From Codonopsis lanceolata (taxonomy: Eukaryota > Streptophyta > Magnoliopsida > Asterales > Campanulaceae): a DNA stretch of 64,000 nucleotides. This document shows positions 11,717 through 23,117 of the stretch, piece after piece; the first letter of the stretch is position 1; each line of letters begins with the position of its first letter. The DNA lies in the NCBI GenBank assembly GCA_013146195.2, contig CM028380.1, forward strand, positions 86,740,049-86,804,048, read 5' to 3'. The notes under the pieces are model-generated. The model was not told the DNA's origin. It saw nothing but the letters and a program-made list of their open reading frames with translations, and searched no databases. The position numbers and the translations under genes were made by a program.

Positions 11717-12556
11717 TGTTAAAGAGTCAATTGATGCGTTAAAAACATGTTGAAGTGCACATAAAATGAAAAAAATAATATCGAGTGCCTTTCTGTGCAC
11801 TAAGTGCTTGTTTTGAAGTGATTTTTAGTTTTTAATTTAAAATAAGTCATATTTAAAATATTTGTTTCACCTTATAAAATAAAAGCCAATAAGTTAGATA
11901 TAACTTCGTTTATGCATTAAAAAGCCAAAGGCAAAATACCTAAATTTTAAGCATTTTTAGTTTCTTTAAAACACAAACACAACTAGTCAGCAATAAACTT
12001 TTGATAATAACAATTTTACCACTTTCTCATAAGTAAATAAAAAGAGCTAGGAATATTGATTACACCATATTTAAAAGAATAAACATTTAATACGAGATAA
12101 GGAGTATTTTAAATTATTTATTCATTTTGTTATATGATAAACATTTTTATCCTCCGTATATTTGACTACTCACATTATAATTTGACAAATAAATAATAAA
12201 AGTTAAACGTAAAAGACTACACACATTAATGATGTAAAAAATAGCTACATATTTATTTACTGTTTTAAGTAAGATTAAATAAATAAATATTATCTCATGT
12301 TAGGTTTTTTAAGATAAAGGTGAACTTTTTTTCCTTAATAAGAGACTAGTTGATTTGAGAATTTAGGTTTTATGGTCAATTTGTAGTAAATAAATAATTT
12401 TCATTTTATTTAAAATATACTCATAAGTTATTTTTCATCAACTGCAACAAACAGTTTATCATCGTCAAATCAAGCATAAGTCATTCAGTCAATAGCTTAA
12501 TTAAGATATCAGCTATAAGCCACCAGCCGCAATAAACGAGCTGTTAGTAGCTTTTA
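11717..12556. other. Intergenic AT-rich DNA
   Basis: No gene, RNA gene or bordered element recognised. Confidence 0.5.
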
Positions 12557-12625
12557 CCTCTCTGTCCAAAATAAATTTAGCAAACTTTTTTTGTCATTAA
12601 ATAAATGATGTTTTAAAATTTCAAG

Positions 12626-12682
<57 letters not shown>

Positions 12683-12873
12683 CAAAACTACAATTATTTA
12701 TTAGACTCAAATTAAATGCGACTAAAATTCGATTATTGAGTGGAACGATAAATATACTATTGCAACTTAACTATAATAAAATATTTTCAATGAGGGTAGA
12801 TTAATCTTTTTATAATCTACCTTAATATGTGTGTAAATTGCTAAAATATTTTTTTATTTTAAGACAAATGTAG
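12557..12873. mobile_element. Stowaway-like MITE, family B (copy 1), with internal (TA)n
   Basis: 317 bp flanked by TA (12555-12556 and 12874-12875). Ends are inverted and diverged: CCTCTCTGTCCAAAATAAAT at left and, in reverse complement, CTACATTTGTCTTAAAATAA at right. The body matches the copy at 38805-39121 (GATAGAT/GTAGATTAATCTTTTTATA..., CTAAAA.AT.ATTT). A pure TA repeat at 12628-12679 has expanded inside it. Confidence 0.6.
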
Positions 12874-12875
12874 TA

Positions 12876-14581
12876 CATGTTAATATTAAAAATTTATTTA
12901 TAGTAGTATATGTTTTGTGTAAAGCTTACTGTTACATTTTATTTTAGAGTAAAATCTGCATCAATCGGAGCTATAAAATCTTTTTTTGAGTAGTCTTTGA
13001 AAAATGACACGTATCAAACACAGTCGTTGTCTTGTTTTTTAAAATTTTCGTTGGTTAAATGTCTTTATTTTTTAAAAGACCGCTTGTGTAAGAATTTTTT
13101 TTAGCACGTGATTTATATTTTTTGTTGTTCGTGATTATCTAAGAGCAACTACAATTGAGCTTGACAAAAAGTTTATGCATTGTATAAATTAACATGGTGA
13201 AGAAATTTGGGAACCATTATAGAATGCTTAGGTGGCAATGGAAGACATAAATTGGTTGTAATTTTACAACCGGTTGATGATGAAGACTTTTGGCAGTAAC
13301 CCACTTTTACTCTATTCATTGTATTATTATTTAATTAGTTAAAGATTAAAAATATTAAAAATGGGTTTATGTTATAAAATTTTTATAGATTTATGTATAA
13401 GAAAAAATAATTTTAAAAATATATTTATAAGCTGATGACGTGAGATGAAAAATAAACTTTTGAAAAGTTCATCTAGATGGTGCATGAGCTACTCCAATCG
13501 GGCAATATGCGTTATCAAGTGGTTGAAACTTGAAAACAATCGACCTATGCGTTATCTTTTTATTTCTATTTTTTTGTCTCGTTCGTAGGTTCGTCTTATC
13601 GTAGATGGCTCAAATTGGCGGATAAGTAAATGATCATTTAATAACGTGATATATGGATATATAAATGCATAGTGCAAAAATTACATGTACTTATTAACAT
13701 GCACTTATATATCAAATAAATACAAAAATTACAAAAAAATAGTTTTCTTTTATAAAAAATTATCAAAAAATACAACTAATCATATATATATAATTACAAT
13801 CATAATAATTGGAAAATATCAAAATTTTTTGTAACATTTTAACCTCTGTGATCATTTCCAATGCAATCAAATTTCTAAAAAGAACTCAAAAACTTTACAT
13901 GACATGTTAGTGTTGGCAAAACAACTAATAATATCAAAACAAGAACATATTTTCATTTTTGCCATATGTTAATTGAAATAAAATACTCCCTTAGTTCCTT
14001 AATTTTTACAACAAATCGATTGTTTTTAAATGGAAATCTGATATTTTTTTCATAACCAGAAAATATGTAATTGACCGTATATAAAAAGTAATATGATATC
14101 GAAAAAAATGGGTCAATTTTTTATTCTTAAAAAATAATGGTTACTCCCACGATTGCTGAATATTTCTTTGGTTCTGAAAATCAAACTCGAAGAACAAGTA
14201 ACAACCATGTATCTCTCTATATTCCCACACTCTCTCTGTCTTAATGAATGATTATCGATAGAAATGTAAATATATAGAGAGAAACAACTTTGGATTATCA
14301 TGTATACAGAAAAAAAAAATTGATCGTGAGAGTGAGAGGTGAAAATGTGGGCGCCCATTAGTGCCATATTATGTCCATAAAACTTAATGGTCTAAGTGGG
14401 CATGCACATTTATACCCAGATTAAAATTTAAGTATGCTCATACTCATATTTTAATGGACGATCTAGACGGACATATGGGCGTATGTAGAATTTGTCACCA
14501 GTATCATATCGCCATCAACCTTCTCTCCATTTCAAATCAAAACCCACCGCATACTCTAACACGGAAAAAGAAATAGTAATA
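12876..14581. other. Intergenic AT-rich DNA
   Basis: No supported gene. Fragments with MITE-like words occur (GAGCAACTACAATTGAGC at about 13143 and GAGCTACTCCAATCGGGC at about 13486; TACTCCCTTAGTTCC near 13985), but no matching second ends were found. Confidence 0.45.
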
Positions 14582-14833
14582 ATAAAACTTAGTCCCAAAA
14601 TTATTATCTTGTTTGATACATGTATTAAGAAAAAACAATTAAATTAATTATTAATTATATTTTCATGTGTAGTTTACTTTAAAACTCATTTGTATGTGGC
14701 CTATAATTAAAATATGATAAAAAAGTAAGGATAAAGTAATAAAAGTATTGTCTTAAAAATGAAAATTTCAAATAAGATAATTATTTTAGTACGAACAAAA
14801 AAAAACAGAATAATAATTTTGGGACAAATGGAG
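14582..14833. mobile_element. Stowaway-like MITE, family A (reverse copy)
   Basis: Inverted ends CTTAGTCCCAAAATTATTAT (left) and, in reverse complement, CTCCATTTGTCCCAAAATTA (right), with a TA after the right end. The reverse complement of the body follows the copies at 38202-38460 and 51223-51480 (TTTTTAAGACA, TTTAC/TTTAT...CCTTACTTTTT, GGCCACATA). The extreme left end is eroded. Confidence 0.6.
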
Positions 14834-14835
14834 TA

Positions 14836-16356
14836 TCAATTTTAGTAAGAAGCTTTCTTACCCTAGAGCTTTTGTTTTGTTTTGTTTTTTTTAGCTTAAT
14901 TCAATTTGAATTGGACATGTTATGTGCACAAAGGCATCAGCTCGAGCTCACGATGTTCATATTTGATTTGATTTGAAAAATAAGTATGATCTTATGTTTG
15001 AATTTTACTGGTTTTTGGATCGAGTCGAATTTTAGTGATCTCGTAATATTTTTTCCTAATCACTTACCAAATTAAAACATGTAACCCCGAGTATACGTTG
15101 GATGATTAGATTGATAATATAGATATTATTGGTCATTACATACAGAAACACGTGTACACACGTTTAATTACTATTGACATGAGAATATGAATTGTGTGCT
15201 TAGAGTAGGAGCAACGAGGGGTTTTATTGAAATCTCCCCCCAAATCTTGGGTTCCAATGACATTCTTAAAAAATCTTAGACAAATCAATGAATGATTTTT
15301 GGGTAAAAGAATTGGCAAAGGAACCTGGAAGTCATGCAATCTTTGGAACAGTACATCACCAAACACAATGTTTTGGGTCATATAACCAAACAAATTTTGG
15401 AAAAAAAAAAAAAAAGAAGACGCCGACCAGGGATGACAGCCTGTTTTCCACGAATTAAGCCCTGGTCGATTTTGTTAAAAAAACAGTACACATTTTTATT
15501 TAAAATAGAGACTTGATTTACCTCATTTGAATACCTAACGAATTTTTTGCAAAATTTGAAGTTTATTTATAAGTTTCTCTCTTTTCTCTTTCTCTCCAAA
15601 TTTTATTTTTTTAATTAAACCATTTTTAAATTGTGTTTTATTTATTATCAATATTATTATTTACTACATAAATATTTTCATTATTATTACAGATATTAAA
15701 TACAATTATCTTTATTGTTAATTGTTTATTATTACAATTAAGTAACTTTAGTTGTGATTATTATATAATTTTTGTTGTTAATTTTATTTTATTTTCAGTC
15801 ATTGTGATCGATGTCTTACATTTTTATGCTATCAATATCTTGTTTTCAATACTGCCAAACCAGTCTCCCTCTCCCACTTGTTCTCTGTCAATACTGCCGA
15901 ACCCACTTGCCCTGCGAAACCAGTCTCCCTCTCCCACTTGCTCTCTATCAATCCCTCCTCACCGCAGAAAAGTATCACTCAGCATCATTCCCCTCCATCT
16001 ACAACTCTCTCTATTATCCAAATACTCTTTCAGGAAAAAATAAAAATCTCTACCAAGTTCTACGTATTTCTTGGAATAGATACACTCCTTTCATTTCACC
16101 AGAAAAATCAATATTTATAATTTTTAACAATTATATGATACACCCTCTGTTCGGGTAAATAATCTTCGTTTGAAATCAAACTTTTTAAGAAATGAGGTGG
16201 TTTCCTGTAATACAGTTTTACGGATCCTTATCCGTATGACGGATCTATCGTGGTTAAATGAGTCAAAATTCAGAAATCTCAATTTAATTCTTAGTTTTTA
16301 AAAATTACAGAGTCACCCCTTATTTTTATATATGCAGAGTGTTATTTTTTTTTTAC
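14836..16356. other. Intergenic DNA with a short direct duplication
   Basis: Mostly AT-rich and non-coding. A segment of about 37 bp, AAACCAGTCTCCCTCTCCCA and following bases, occurs twice (about 15857 and 15920). The open frames here (for example 15811-16158) look like chance ORFs. Confidence 0.45.
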
Positions 16357-16835
16357 TATTAACAGTGTCACTTTGTAATATAAAATGTGTCACTTTTGGC
16401 ACTAAAAATGTCACTTTGCATTTATAATAAAAATTATCATTTTTTTCCTAAAAAAATGTTACTTTTTGGGCTTAAATGTGTCATTTTTAGCCTTAAATAT
16501 GCTACTTTTATTTTGAAAAGTGCCTCATTTTTTATAAATAAAAACAATTACGTTTGACATCAAAATGTTACTTTATAATATTAAAAATGTCACTTTTTTT
16601 ATCATTAAATGTGTTACTATTTACCCTAAAAGTGTCATTTTGCCTTATAAATAAAAATTATCGTTATTCACTTTGAAAGTGTCACTTTTGGTCTTATATA
16701 TGTCCTTTGTATTTTAATTTGCATTTTAATGAAAATAATAATATTTTTTTCCCTTGATAGTGTCATTTTTAAACTTAAAATGTGTAACTTTTGAGCTTAA
16801 AAGATGTCACTTTTATCTTTTAAATGTGTCACTTA
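16357..16835. repeat. Degenerate TGTCACTTTT repeat array
   Basis: About 17 imperfect copies of a word near TGTCACTTTT followed by a few bases and TTAAA are spread over 480 bp with irregular 20-45 bp spacing. Examples start near 16357, 16387, 16408, 16586, 16677, 16757, 16802 and 16823. It is non-coding and I cannot assign it to a known family. Confidence 0.7.
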
Positions 16836-16849
16836 ACGTTTCGTCAAAA

Positions 16850-17619
16850 TTTGTTAGGGTCCGTCAAGCATCTTAAGGTAAATGAAGTTAACAGAGAGGT
16901 AACGGAACTGACAGACAATTAAATTGCAAAGGTAAGGAGGAAGAAATTTTCGGCAGCAACTATTGGAAAACTAGGGACACCGGAGCAAAAGAGATATCTT
17001 AGCCGGCCATCAAAATAATAACACATTTCAGAGTTAGAGGGATTCAAGCTCAAGACCTTCACAAATGTTTAGAGCTTCCGCCATTCACCGACTCATCTAG
17101 GCAATTTTTATGCTTAACACTAACATGTTTTTATTTATTATAACCCGTCAATTCTTAAATGGAGCTCCATTTTACCAAATTCCGTCCTACACAAGTTTTT
17201 GTCTTAAGAAAATAACACGTTTAATAGCTACTAGTTAAGCACACTTGTGTTGCATGTCTTTTTAATTATTTTTGCAAAGTGTTTTGCCTTCATTTTTTTG
17301 TTTATTTTTAATTATTTTTCTTATATATGAAAAAAATTATACATGTTTCTGAAAATTGTCCTTTTTGAAGTTTTAAAGCATATTTTTCACGAGAAATAAT
17401 GAAGCTTTATATACTTATACATATGTAAATATATATACATATATATATGTGTGTATATATTTCTCATATGAATTAAATTACTCATAAAAAAACTAAAGTG
17501 AGATTTGATAGAAACTTTGATGAGATATTTGCTTTTTTGGCCTAATTTTTATGGGGCAAAAATACGCACCTGAAAGTATTTACTTAAATCTCACCTTGAA
17601 ACATAACCTAAAAATTGTC
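16850..17619. other. Intergenic DNA
   Basis: No gene supported. On the minus strand near 17040-17100 there is a weakly tRNA-like stretch (a B-box-like GGTCTTGAGCTTGAATCCC), perhaps a worn SINE head, not called as a feature. Confidence 0.4.
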
Positions 17620-18471
17620 TCCCGCTGTCATACACAATTTTGCTATTCGTCCATTTTGCACCCTCGCTTCCATGAGAGTTAATAATACTTTTATGTGGCA
17701 AAATGCACAGCTTGGGCCGTCCTTGAGATGGGTAGGATATCTGGGCTTGTAATCGTCCTCCTTGAGCCTGTTAAGATCACAAACAAACCTGAGTGGAAGT
17801 GCAAGGCAAGGCCTCGCGAAACCCCTCCGACGAGAGAGTAAGTATCGAGTGATTGTCAAAAGATGAATTGACAGAGTAACGAGGCTCAAGAAAGTGTGTG
17901 TACCTTGTTGATGATTTATGGAGAGGTATTTATAGGCCTTCAAGGTGAGTGAATCCGTCTAGGATTCAGTTTCCATAACTTCGAGACAATCAAGGAGGGA
18001 ATCCCTTGATTTTAGGTGAAACAGGCGGTTGACCGCGTAGACATAGGAGTAGATTAGGCGGGTGTTCTGTCTAAACAGGGAAACCTTCGACTTGTCTTGG
18101 AGAGCAAGCCGCCGGCGTTTCCAATGTAATGCGTGCCCGGGCGAGCAGGGCTCTGCCCGGCTATTCTACATTGCTATCTGAGCCTACTGTAGATCTGATG
18201 TACGACCCCTGGTCGGGCAAGCAAGGCCAAATGCTCGACCAGGCTTTGACAAGATGAGTCTGATTCCTTCGCTAAGCACGCATGATTCCCGGTCATGGTT
18301 CCTGGCCGGACAGGCAAGGCCTTTGCCCGCCCATGTTCGAATAAGGCTTATGTTGCTCGGTGCTCGCTGGTTCTATCATTTTGCTCGCTAGGCTATGGGC
18401 CCCATAGGTATTGTGCTAGTGTGATGCTAACTCGTGCATTGCTCGTGACCCGGTTTGGGCCGGGTATATCA
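17620..18471 (-). repeat. 3' LTR of the Tat-like element (left border approximate)
   Basis: On the minus strand it starts TGATATACCC right after the purine-rich GGAAGCTAGGGGCCAC. A TATA box TATAAATACC lies at about 17936-17927. The downstream part (R-U5) runs to about 17620-17700, where the CA end could not be fixed. It contains several CGGGCGAGCA/TGCTCG words also common in the rest of the element. Confidence 0.6.
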
Positions 18472-18488
18472 GTGGCCCCTAGCTTCCT
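18472..18488 (-). promoter_or_regulatory. Polypurine tract of the Tat-like element
   Basis: Minus strand GGAAGCTAGGGGCCAC abuts the TG start of the 3' LTR. Confidence 0.55.
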
Positions 18489-18802
18489 GTCTGGCGGGCA
18501 TTCATGCTCGGAGCGGGGAGCGTTCAAATTTGATATTCGCACGGGCTTCAACACTTATGAATTTTCAAAAAGACAAAGAGTTCATCGGGGAAAACTTGAA
18601 GTGTATTAAGGAAGCTTCTCGTTAAAGGTGTGTCAGGCGCGTGGTCGGAAAAGGCGCGTGAGCCGTCAGAAGTTGGGGCGACAGGACAGGGCGCGGACCA
18701 CGAAGCGGCGCATTTAATGCGACGTGCCCTTGGTGATGATGGGCCGCCCCTCCAAACGCCGTTTCGACCTCTTTTTTCCCTCCAAAACTTGGTGATCTCG
18801 CC

Positions 18803-18810
18803 TATAAAAG
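18803..18810 (+). promoter_or_regulatory. TATA box of the antisense gene unit
   Basis: CTATAAAAGGGG, a textbook plant TATA box on +, opposite to the sense of the retrotransposon. A pyrimidine-rich start region follows about 30 bp on, and then a leader. Confidence 0.6.
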
Positions 18811-18834
18811 GGGAACCCTTCCTCCTCTTTTCTT

Positions 18835-21800
18835 TTTTACCGTCTTCAAAAATTTCTTAGAGAGAGAAAATTCAGGAGAGCTTGAAGCTGCTGTTTCCAT
18901 TGTTGCCGGGTTTTCCCTTGGAAGGTTGGCGAGATCATTCTGTTGCTTTCGGTGTTCATTCAATCCCTGGGTTAAAAGCGAATCTACAATCGAGATTTTC
19001 CCAGAATTGTTCAGTAAAGGCGCATCATCACAGAAATCACAGTAAGTCTTCGGCCTTTCTTTCATTGCTATTTTTAATTTTCCTGGATTTATGGATGGGT
19101 TTCGCTGTTTCTCTTCATCTCTACACGTTCCTGTTAGGGTTTAAGAGGGTAGGACCGCCCTTAGGTAGAGATCGAGGAATAGAAACCATGATCTTGCTCG
19201 CTAGGCGGCCAAGGCCTCTTGCAGTTGACCTAGACCTAGGGTTTTTTTCCCCCTTGCTTTGACCGTTACCCGGGTAGAACTCTGATAGCCATTTTCCTCG
19301 ATCTCTTTGTAGATGTCTGACGTATCCGAGAATGACCGCGAGGCTTTCAGCTATGGAGGGAGGAATGACTCTCTTAGCAGCGAAAAGTCTCCCTCTATTA
19401 GCATAGAGCGTGAGGAAGGAGCCGTGGCCAAGCGGTTCGGAGGCGGGTAATGGACCCGTGGTGGACATAGTTGATTCCTCTAGCGAGGAAGAGTCGGGCG
19501 AGAAGAGTGTGACCGGAGGCTTCTTTGGCCTCGCAGCAAGCGAAGCACACAAATGGAGACTTCGGCCGACAAGTTAGGATTGAGCGGGCGATTTGGCGAA
19601 GAGGCTTCGTAGGCGATGAGGCGGACAACTTACCGCTTGCCCAAGAAAAGCCGCTCTCGGTGGTAGTGGCCCTCGAAGTTAAACAATCGCCGCATGTAAT
19701 TCCCATTGCCCGCTTCCTGACCAGGGTAGGTGGACTTCCAGTAGTGGTTCCCGTTGAGGAAAGAATTGAGGAGGAAGAAGAAAAGGAGGAGGAGCCCGAT
19801 TGGTATGTTAACGCAGATGAAGGCCGTTATGCTGCTCACTGGGCCACATTAGACATGGCGGACAAGGTGACAGCATGGCTCACTTCTCTTGGTGTTGACT
19901 CGCTACTATCTAAGGCGAGCAAAATGGGCGCTCTGCTGATCGGCCTTTCCCGTGAAAGGTGGAAATGAGTATTATTCTTTCGATTTCTTCCGCCAAGTTC
20001 GCCTCCGCTAGAGCCCTTCCCCGGTAGACTTCTTATACGAGACCAAGGCCGTCCGTGTGATCGATCAACACAGTCCGTGCTATCACAAATTTTCACGATT
20101 GGCGGCAAGTTTGCTAGTGGTTTGAGCCGGATATGTATTTGCTCCGAAAATTATTTATCTTTGCACCGAGCACGGGAGGGAGGATCGGAGTGAGGGCGAA
20201 CTCCAATTTTTTAAGGTGTTGTCCGATGTCCCCGGGAAGGTGGATTCTTGGGACAGGAGGGTCCTGTTTGTTGAATCCCGGGTTGGCTGGCCGTTTATGC
20301 CCACGGCAACCAGCGAAATTAAGATCCCCAAGGCCTCAAAGCAAGATTTTAGCTCGGGTGAAACTGCTCGATTGGCTGCGCTGAAGGCCGCCGTGGGCGT
20401 GATAGAAGAGAATGAGAGACGCGTCGGCCAGCAGTTTCTTCTTGACTGGAAAGAGCTGGTCTGTAATCCGCGCTATCTTTACTTGGCCGGGGTGATGCGA
20501 GCAGAGGTCCCCGAGGTGGAGCCCCTACTGATCCACGTGCCCGAGAATCCTCACCCCTCTTTGGGACGATCGCCGAATGTTTAAGCATGAATGCGTTGAG
20601 TGCCAACGGCTAGGCCCAGGGGGCAACTGCCGACCTGTTTATGAAGATCGCGATGGTGGCTAGCTAGCCTTTGATTTCTCTGTTTTGCTTATTTCTCTCT
20701 CGAACTCGTTTTAATCTAGTTTTCTTCTGCTTTGTCTCAGGAATGAAGAACTTGGCAATTTTGAGACAGCGGAAAAAAGAGGTCGACCCAAGGCCGACTG
20801 AAGGTTAACAAACCGATGGAGCTGCCCAAGGTACCGTTCTGCCCGCCTGCGAAGAAAACCCCGGACTTGGGCTGGGCCACAAGTCCCGCCAAGAAGGCTG
20901 TTGCGCCTAAGGCTGTCGCTATCACATAGAGGCAGCCTGTGCAGGGAGAGGCTATTGTGGCTATTCCTGAAGACACCACTGAACCGCCTGCTGCCAACAT
21001 CCCTGTGGTGCCTGCTGCCAAGGATGCCAAGGCCAAAGGCAAGAGGAAGAAAAGCCCCAGCCCCCCTCCAGTTCGGGAAGTTCGCCACGGGGCTCGAGTC
21101 CTGATCCTGTCTCCCTCGCCCCTACCCAGAGCGGGGAGGCTTCTTGGAGGTGTCCCGGCTTTGTGATGCCCGCTACTACCGCCGGGCCCGGTTAAAAGGG
21201 GACGCTCCCTCTTTGGGGGCATTGATCTGCATGCTCGTGGCAGTCCGGGAGGATTGGTGGGCAAGGGCATCATTGAGAGGGCTATGCATGACGGCATGGC
21301 CTGGATCGGGCTGCTAGGCCACGTTTTGGTCGGAAACGTGGGACTACAGCGAGCGAGGTAAAGTGCTCAGCGAAATTTGTCTTTTCCTTCTCTATTTATT
21401 TTGTGCTTCGACTCCTTTTTCCTTTCATGCAGATTGCTTCTACGTGTGCCAATCTCTATGACAAGTATAACGAAGAGAACTGCAAAGCGGAAGGCGATAC
21501 TAGGGCGGTGAGCTGGTGAAGGAAAAGTCGAGCAAGTGGCTTACGGCCGATGAGCCGGAAACCCAAGCTGCGGCCAAGAAGAAAGAAGGCGAGGCTGTTC
21601 GGCGTATCGAAGTTAGTCGCCCCGACTTGGGCTGCTTTGCAAAGACGAGTTGGTTGGCGGTGAAGAAAGAACCGGGCCGACACGGAGAAAAGTCGAAAAA
21701 GCTAGCAGCGGTCATTAAGCGAGAGGATCTTCTTCGAGCGAGAGAAGTTCTCTCAGGATCACGTCAAGGATGGAAAATCCGTGGAGGAGTTGGTCAGGCG

Positions 21801-22288
21801 AAGTGAAGGAGGCCGAGGAACGCGGTGGCAAATTTCAAGAAGTCGAAGGACTTCGAGAACGCGATGGGCGGCCATCCTTCCCTGCTTCGCCCATGGCACC
21901 CACCATATACTAAGGATGCTCGGCCATGGCGGAGTGGGAATGAAAACAATGGCGTAACGGGGCGTGCTTGACCCTTACGATGAAAATTTGTTCGTCCACT
22001 TCCATCTGTTGGTCCCCTATTCCAAGACGAGGCCGCACCAGCTCGTGGCGATGTTGATCTTTGGGCGGGCACCACGGGTTCCTCCTTTTTGTAGATGAAG
22101 TTAATGTTTGCTCGTTGATCGAAGCCTTGGAGTCTGAGGACGAGGTTTTGAAAGACACCGAGCAGATTGAAGCAGAGTCACAAGCCAAGGCTGCTGAGGA
22201 TGAAGCTACCCGCGGTGAACCTTCAATATCAAATGCGATGTCATTTGGTGCCAAAGAGCTTCCTCCTCCCCCTCCTGAGCAAGCTTAA
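18835..22288 (+). pseudogene. Antisense gene-like unit inside the Tat element, with introns, now frameshifted
   Basis: After the TATA box a leader runs to a consensus donor (GTAAGT at 19042). An acceptor TTTGTAG at 19312 directly precedes the start ATG (19313, MSDVSENDREAFS). Further intron marks are a long pyrimidine tract ending CAG near 20740, and a 75-bp intron GTAAAG...CAG at 21358-21432. Coding blocks in varying frames include an acidic run EEEEEKEEEPDW (about 19770-19800), AWLTSLGVDSLLSKASKMGA (about 19870-19930), VGWPFMPTATSEIKIPKASK (20284-20343), a basic helical region (21500-21780) and the C-terminus EALESEDEVLKD...PPPPPEQA, with stop at 22286. I do not recognise a function. Antisense ORFs are known in Tat elements. 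Several frameshifts and stops show this copy is broken. Confidence 0.5.
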
Positions 22289-23117
22289 AATTTGCCTGGC
22301 ATGCGCGCCATTTTCCTTTGATTCTTTCTTGTAACTCCCAATCTGGCTACAATAGAATTCAGTATTTGTTGATAGATTTTTCTTGCATTTGCTTTCGATT
22401 TAATTGTTTGTTTGCTCGATAACTGTTTTCTCACTTGCATATTTTTCCTGTCATTTGTTAGCACAAGTGCTGGTGTTCCCCAGAAAATATGTCGAGCATA
22501 AATGTATGAATAACCTTAACCAAGTATGATTAAAAAATAACAAGACTAATGAAGCAATCTTATTATTTAAATTGAGATGTTACCCGAACAAACACCGGGT
22601 ATGATTGCTTGGATCTGGCCAAGGCTTAGAAGCGAGTGAGCTTCGAAGCGCCAAGCGAGGCCCAGCTCTGTCGGCAACCAACAACCGGGCATGGCCTTTA
22701 TTCGATGTGGGTAGTTCGAAGCGGTTGCTAGTATATCTTCCGGGTATAGAGATATACGGTTAACAGTGTTGCTCGGTCACTGTAGGAACCCAAGGTAGTT
22801 AACCGCTATCTTTGTAGGCATGGCCTCTATCGCCTGGGGCGAGCATCCTAGCACGTGAACCTGGGCATGGCCACATCTCACCCACGGAGGATAAATTCAC
22901 AGATACTAGGGTTTTTTAGAATTGTTGACCGGGCGTGGCCTCGTCTGCTCGCCCGGCGAGCAGAATCTAGTCAAACAAGTACGAACAATTGCAGAATGAC
23001 AATTCATTGATAACTTTGAAAATTCTGAACTGATAAACACGACAACAACTTGCCTTTTATTGACAAATGATCGATGACCCTCAACAGGACTGAGGTCTTG
23101 CCGTTTGCTTCCTTAAC
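22289..23117. other. Spacer between the antisense unit and pol
   Basis: Non-coding. Contains at least four GGGCATGGCC-like words (near 22687, 22826, 22864 and 22930), plus CGAGCA/TGCTCG words as elsewhere in this element. It should hold the poly(A) region of the antisense unit; no signal is certain. Confidence 0.5.

Noticed and set aside
12628..12679. CRISPR-like or satellite array
   Set aside because: Simple TA microsatellite without spacers. No CRISPR-type repeat anywhere in the window.
13143..13510. Possible MITE bounded by GAGCAACTACAATTGAGC and GAGCTACTCCAATCGGGC
   Set aside because: The two words are in the same orientation, not inverted, and no target duplication flanks them.
15804..16158. 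Overlapping ORFs of 79-115 codons on +
   Set aside because: They exist in three frames over the same short duplicated CT-rich segment, with no domain or splice context. Chance ORFs.
17608..19706. ORFs of about 100-140 codons on both strands of the Tat 3' region
   Set aside because: Explained by high GC in the LTR and by shadows of the antisense unit. No independent coding signal.
20349..21297. Minus-strand ORFs of up to 186 codons
   Set aside because: Shadow frames of the plus-strand antisense unit, rich in Arg, Ser and Pro as is typical for reverse frames of GC-rich coding DNA.
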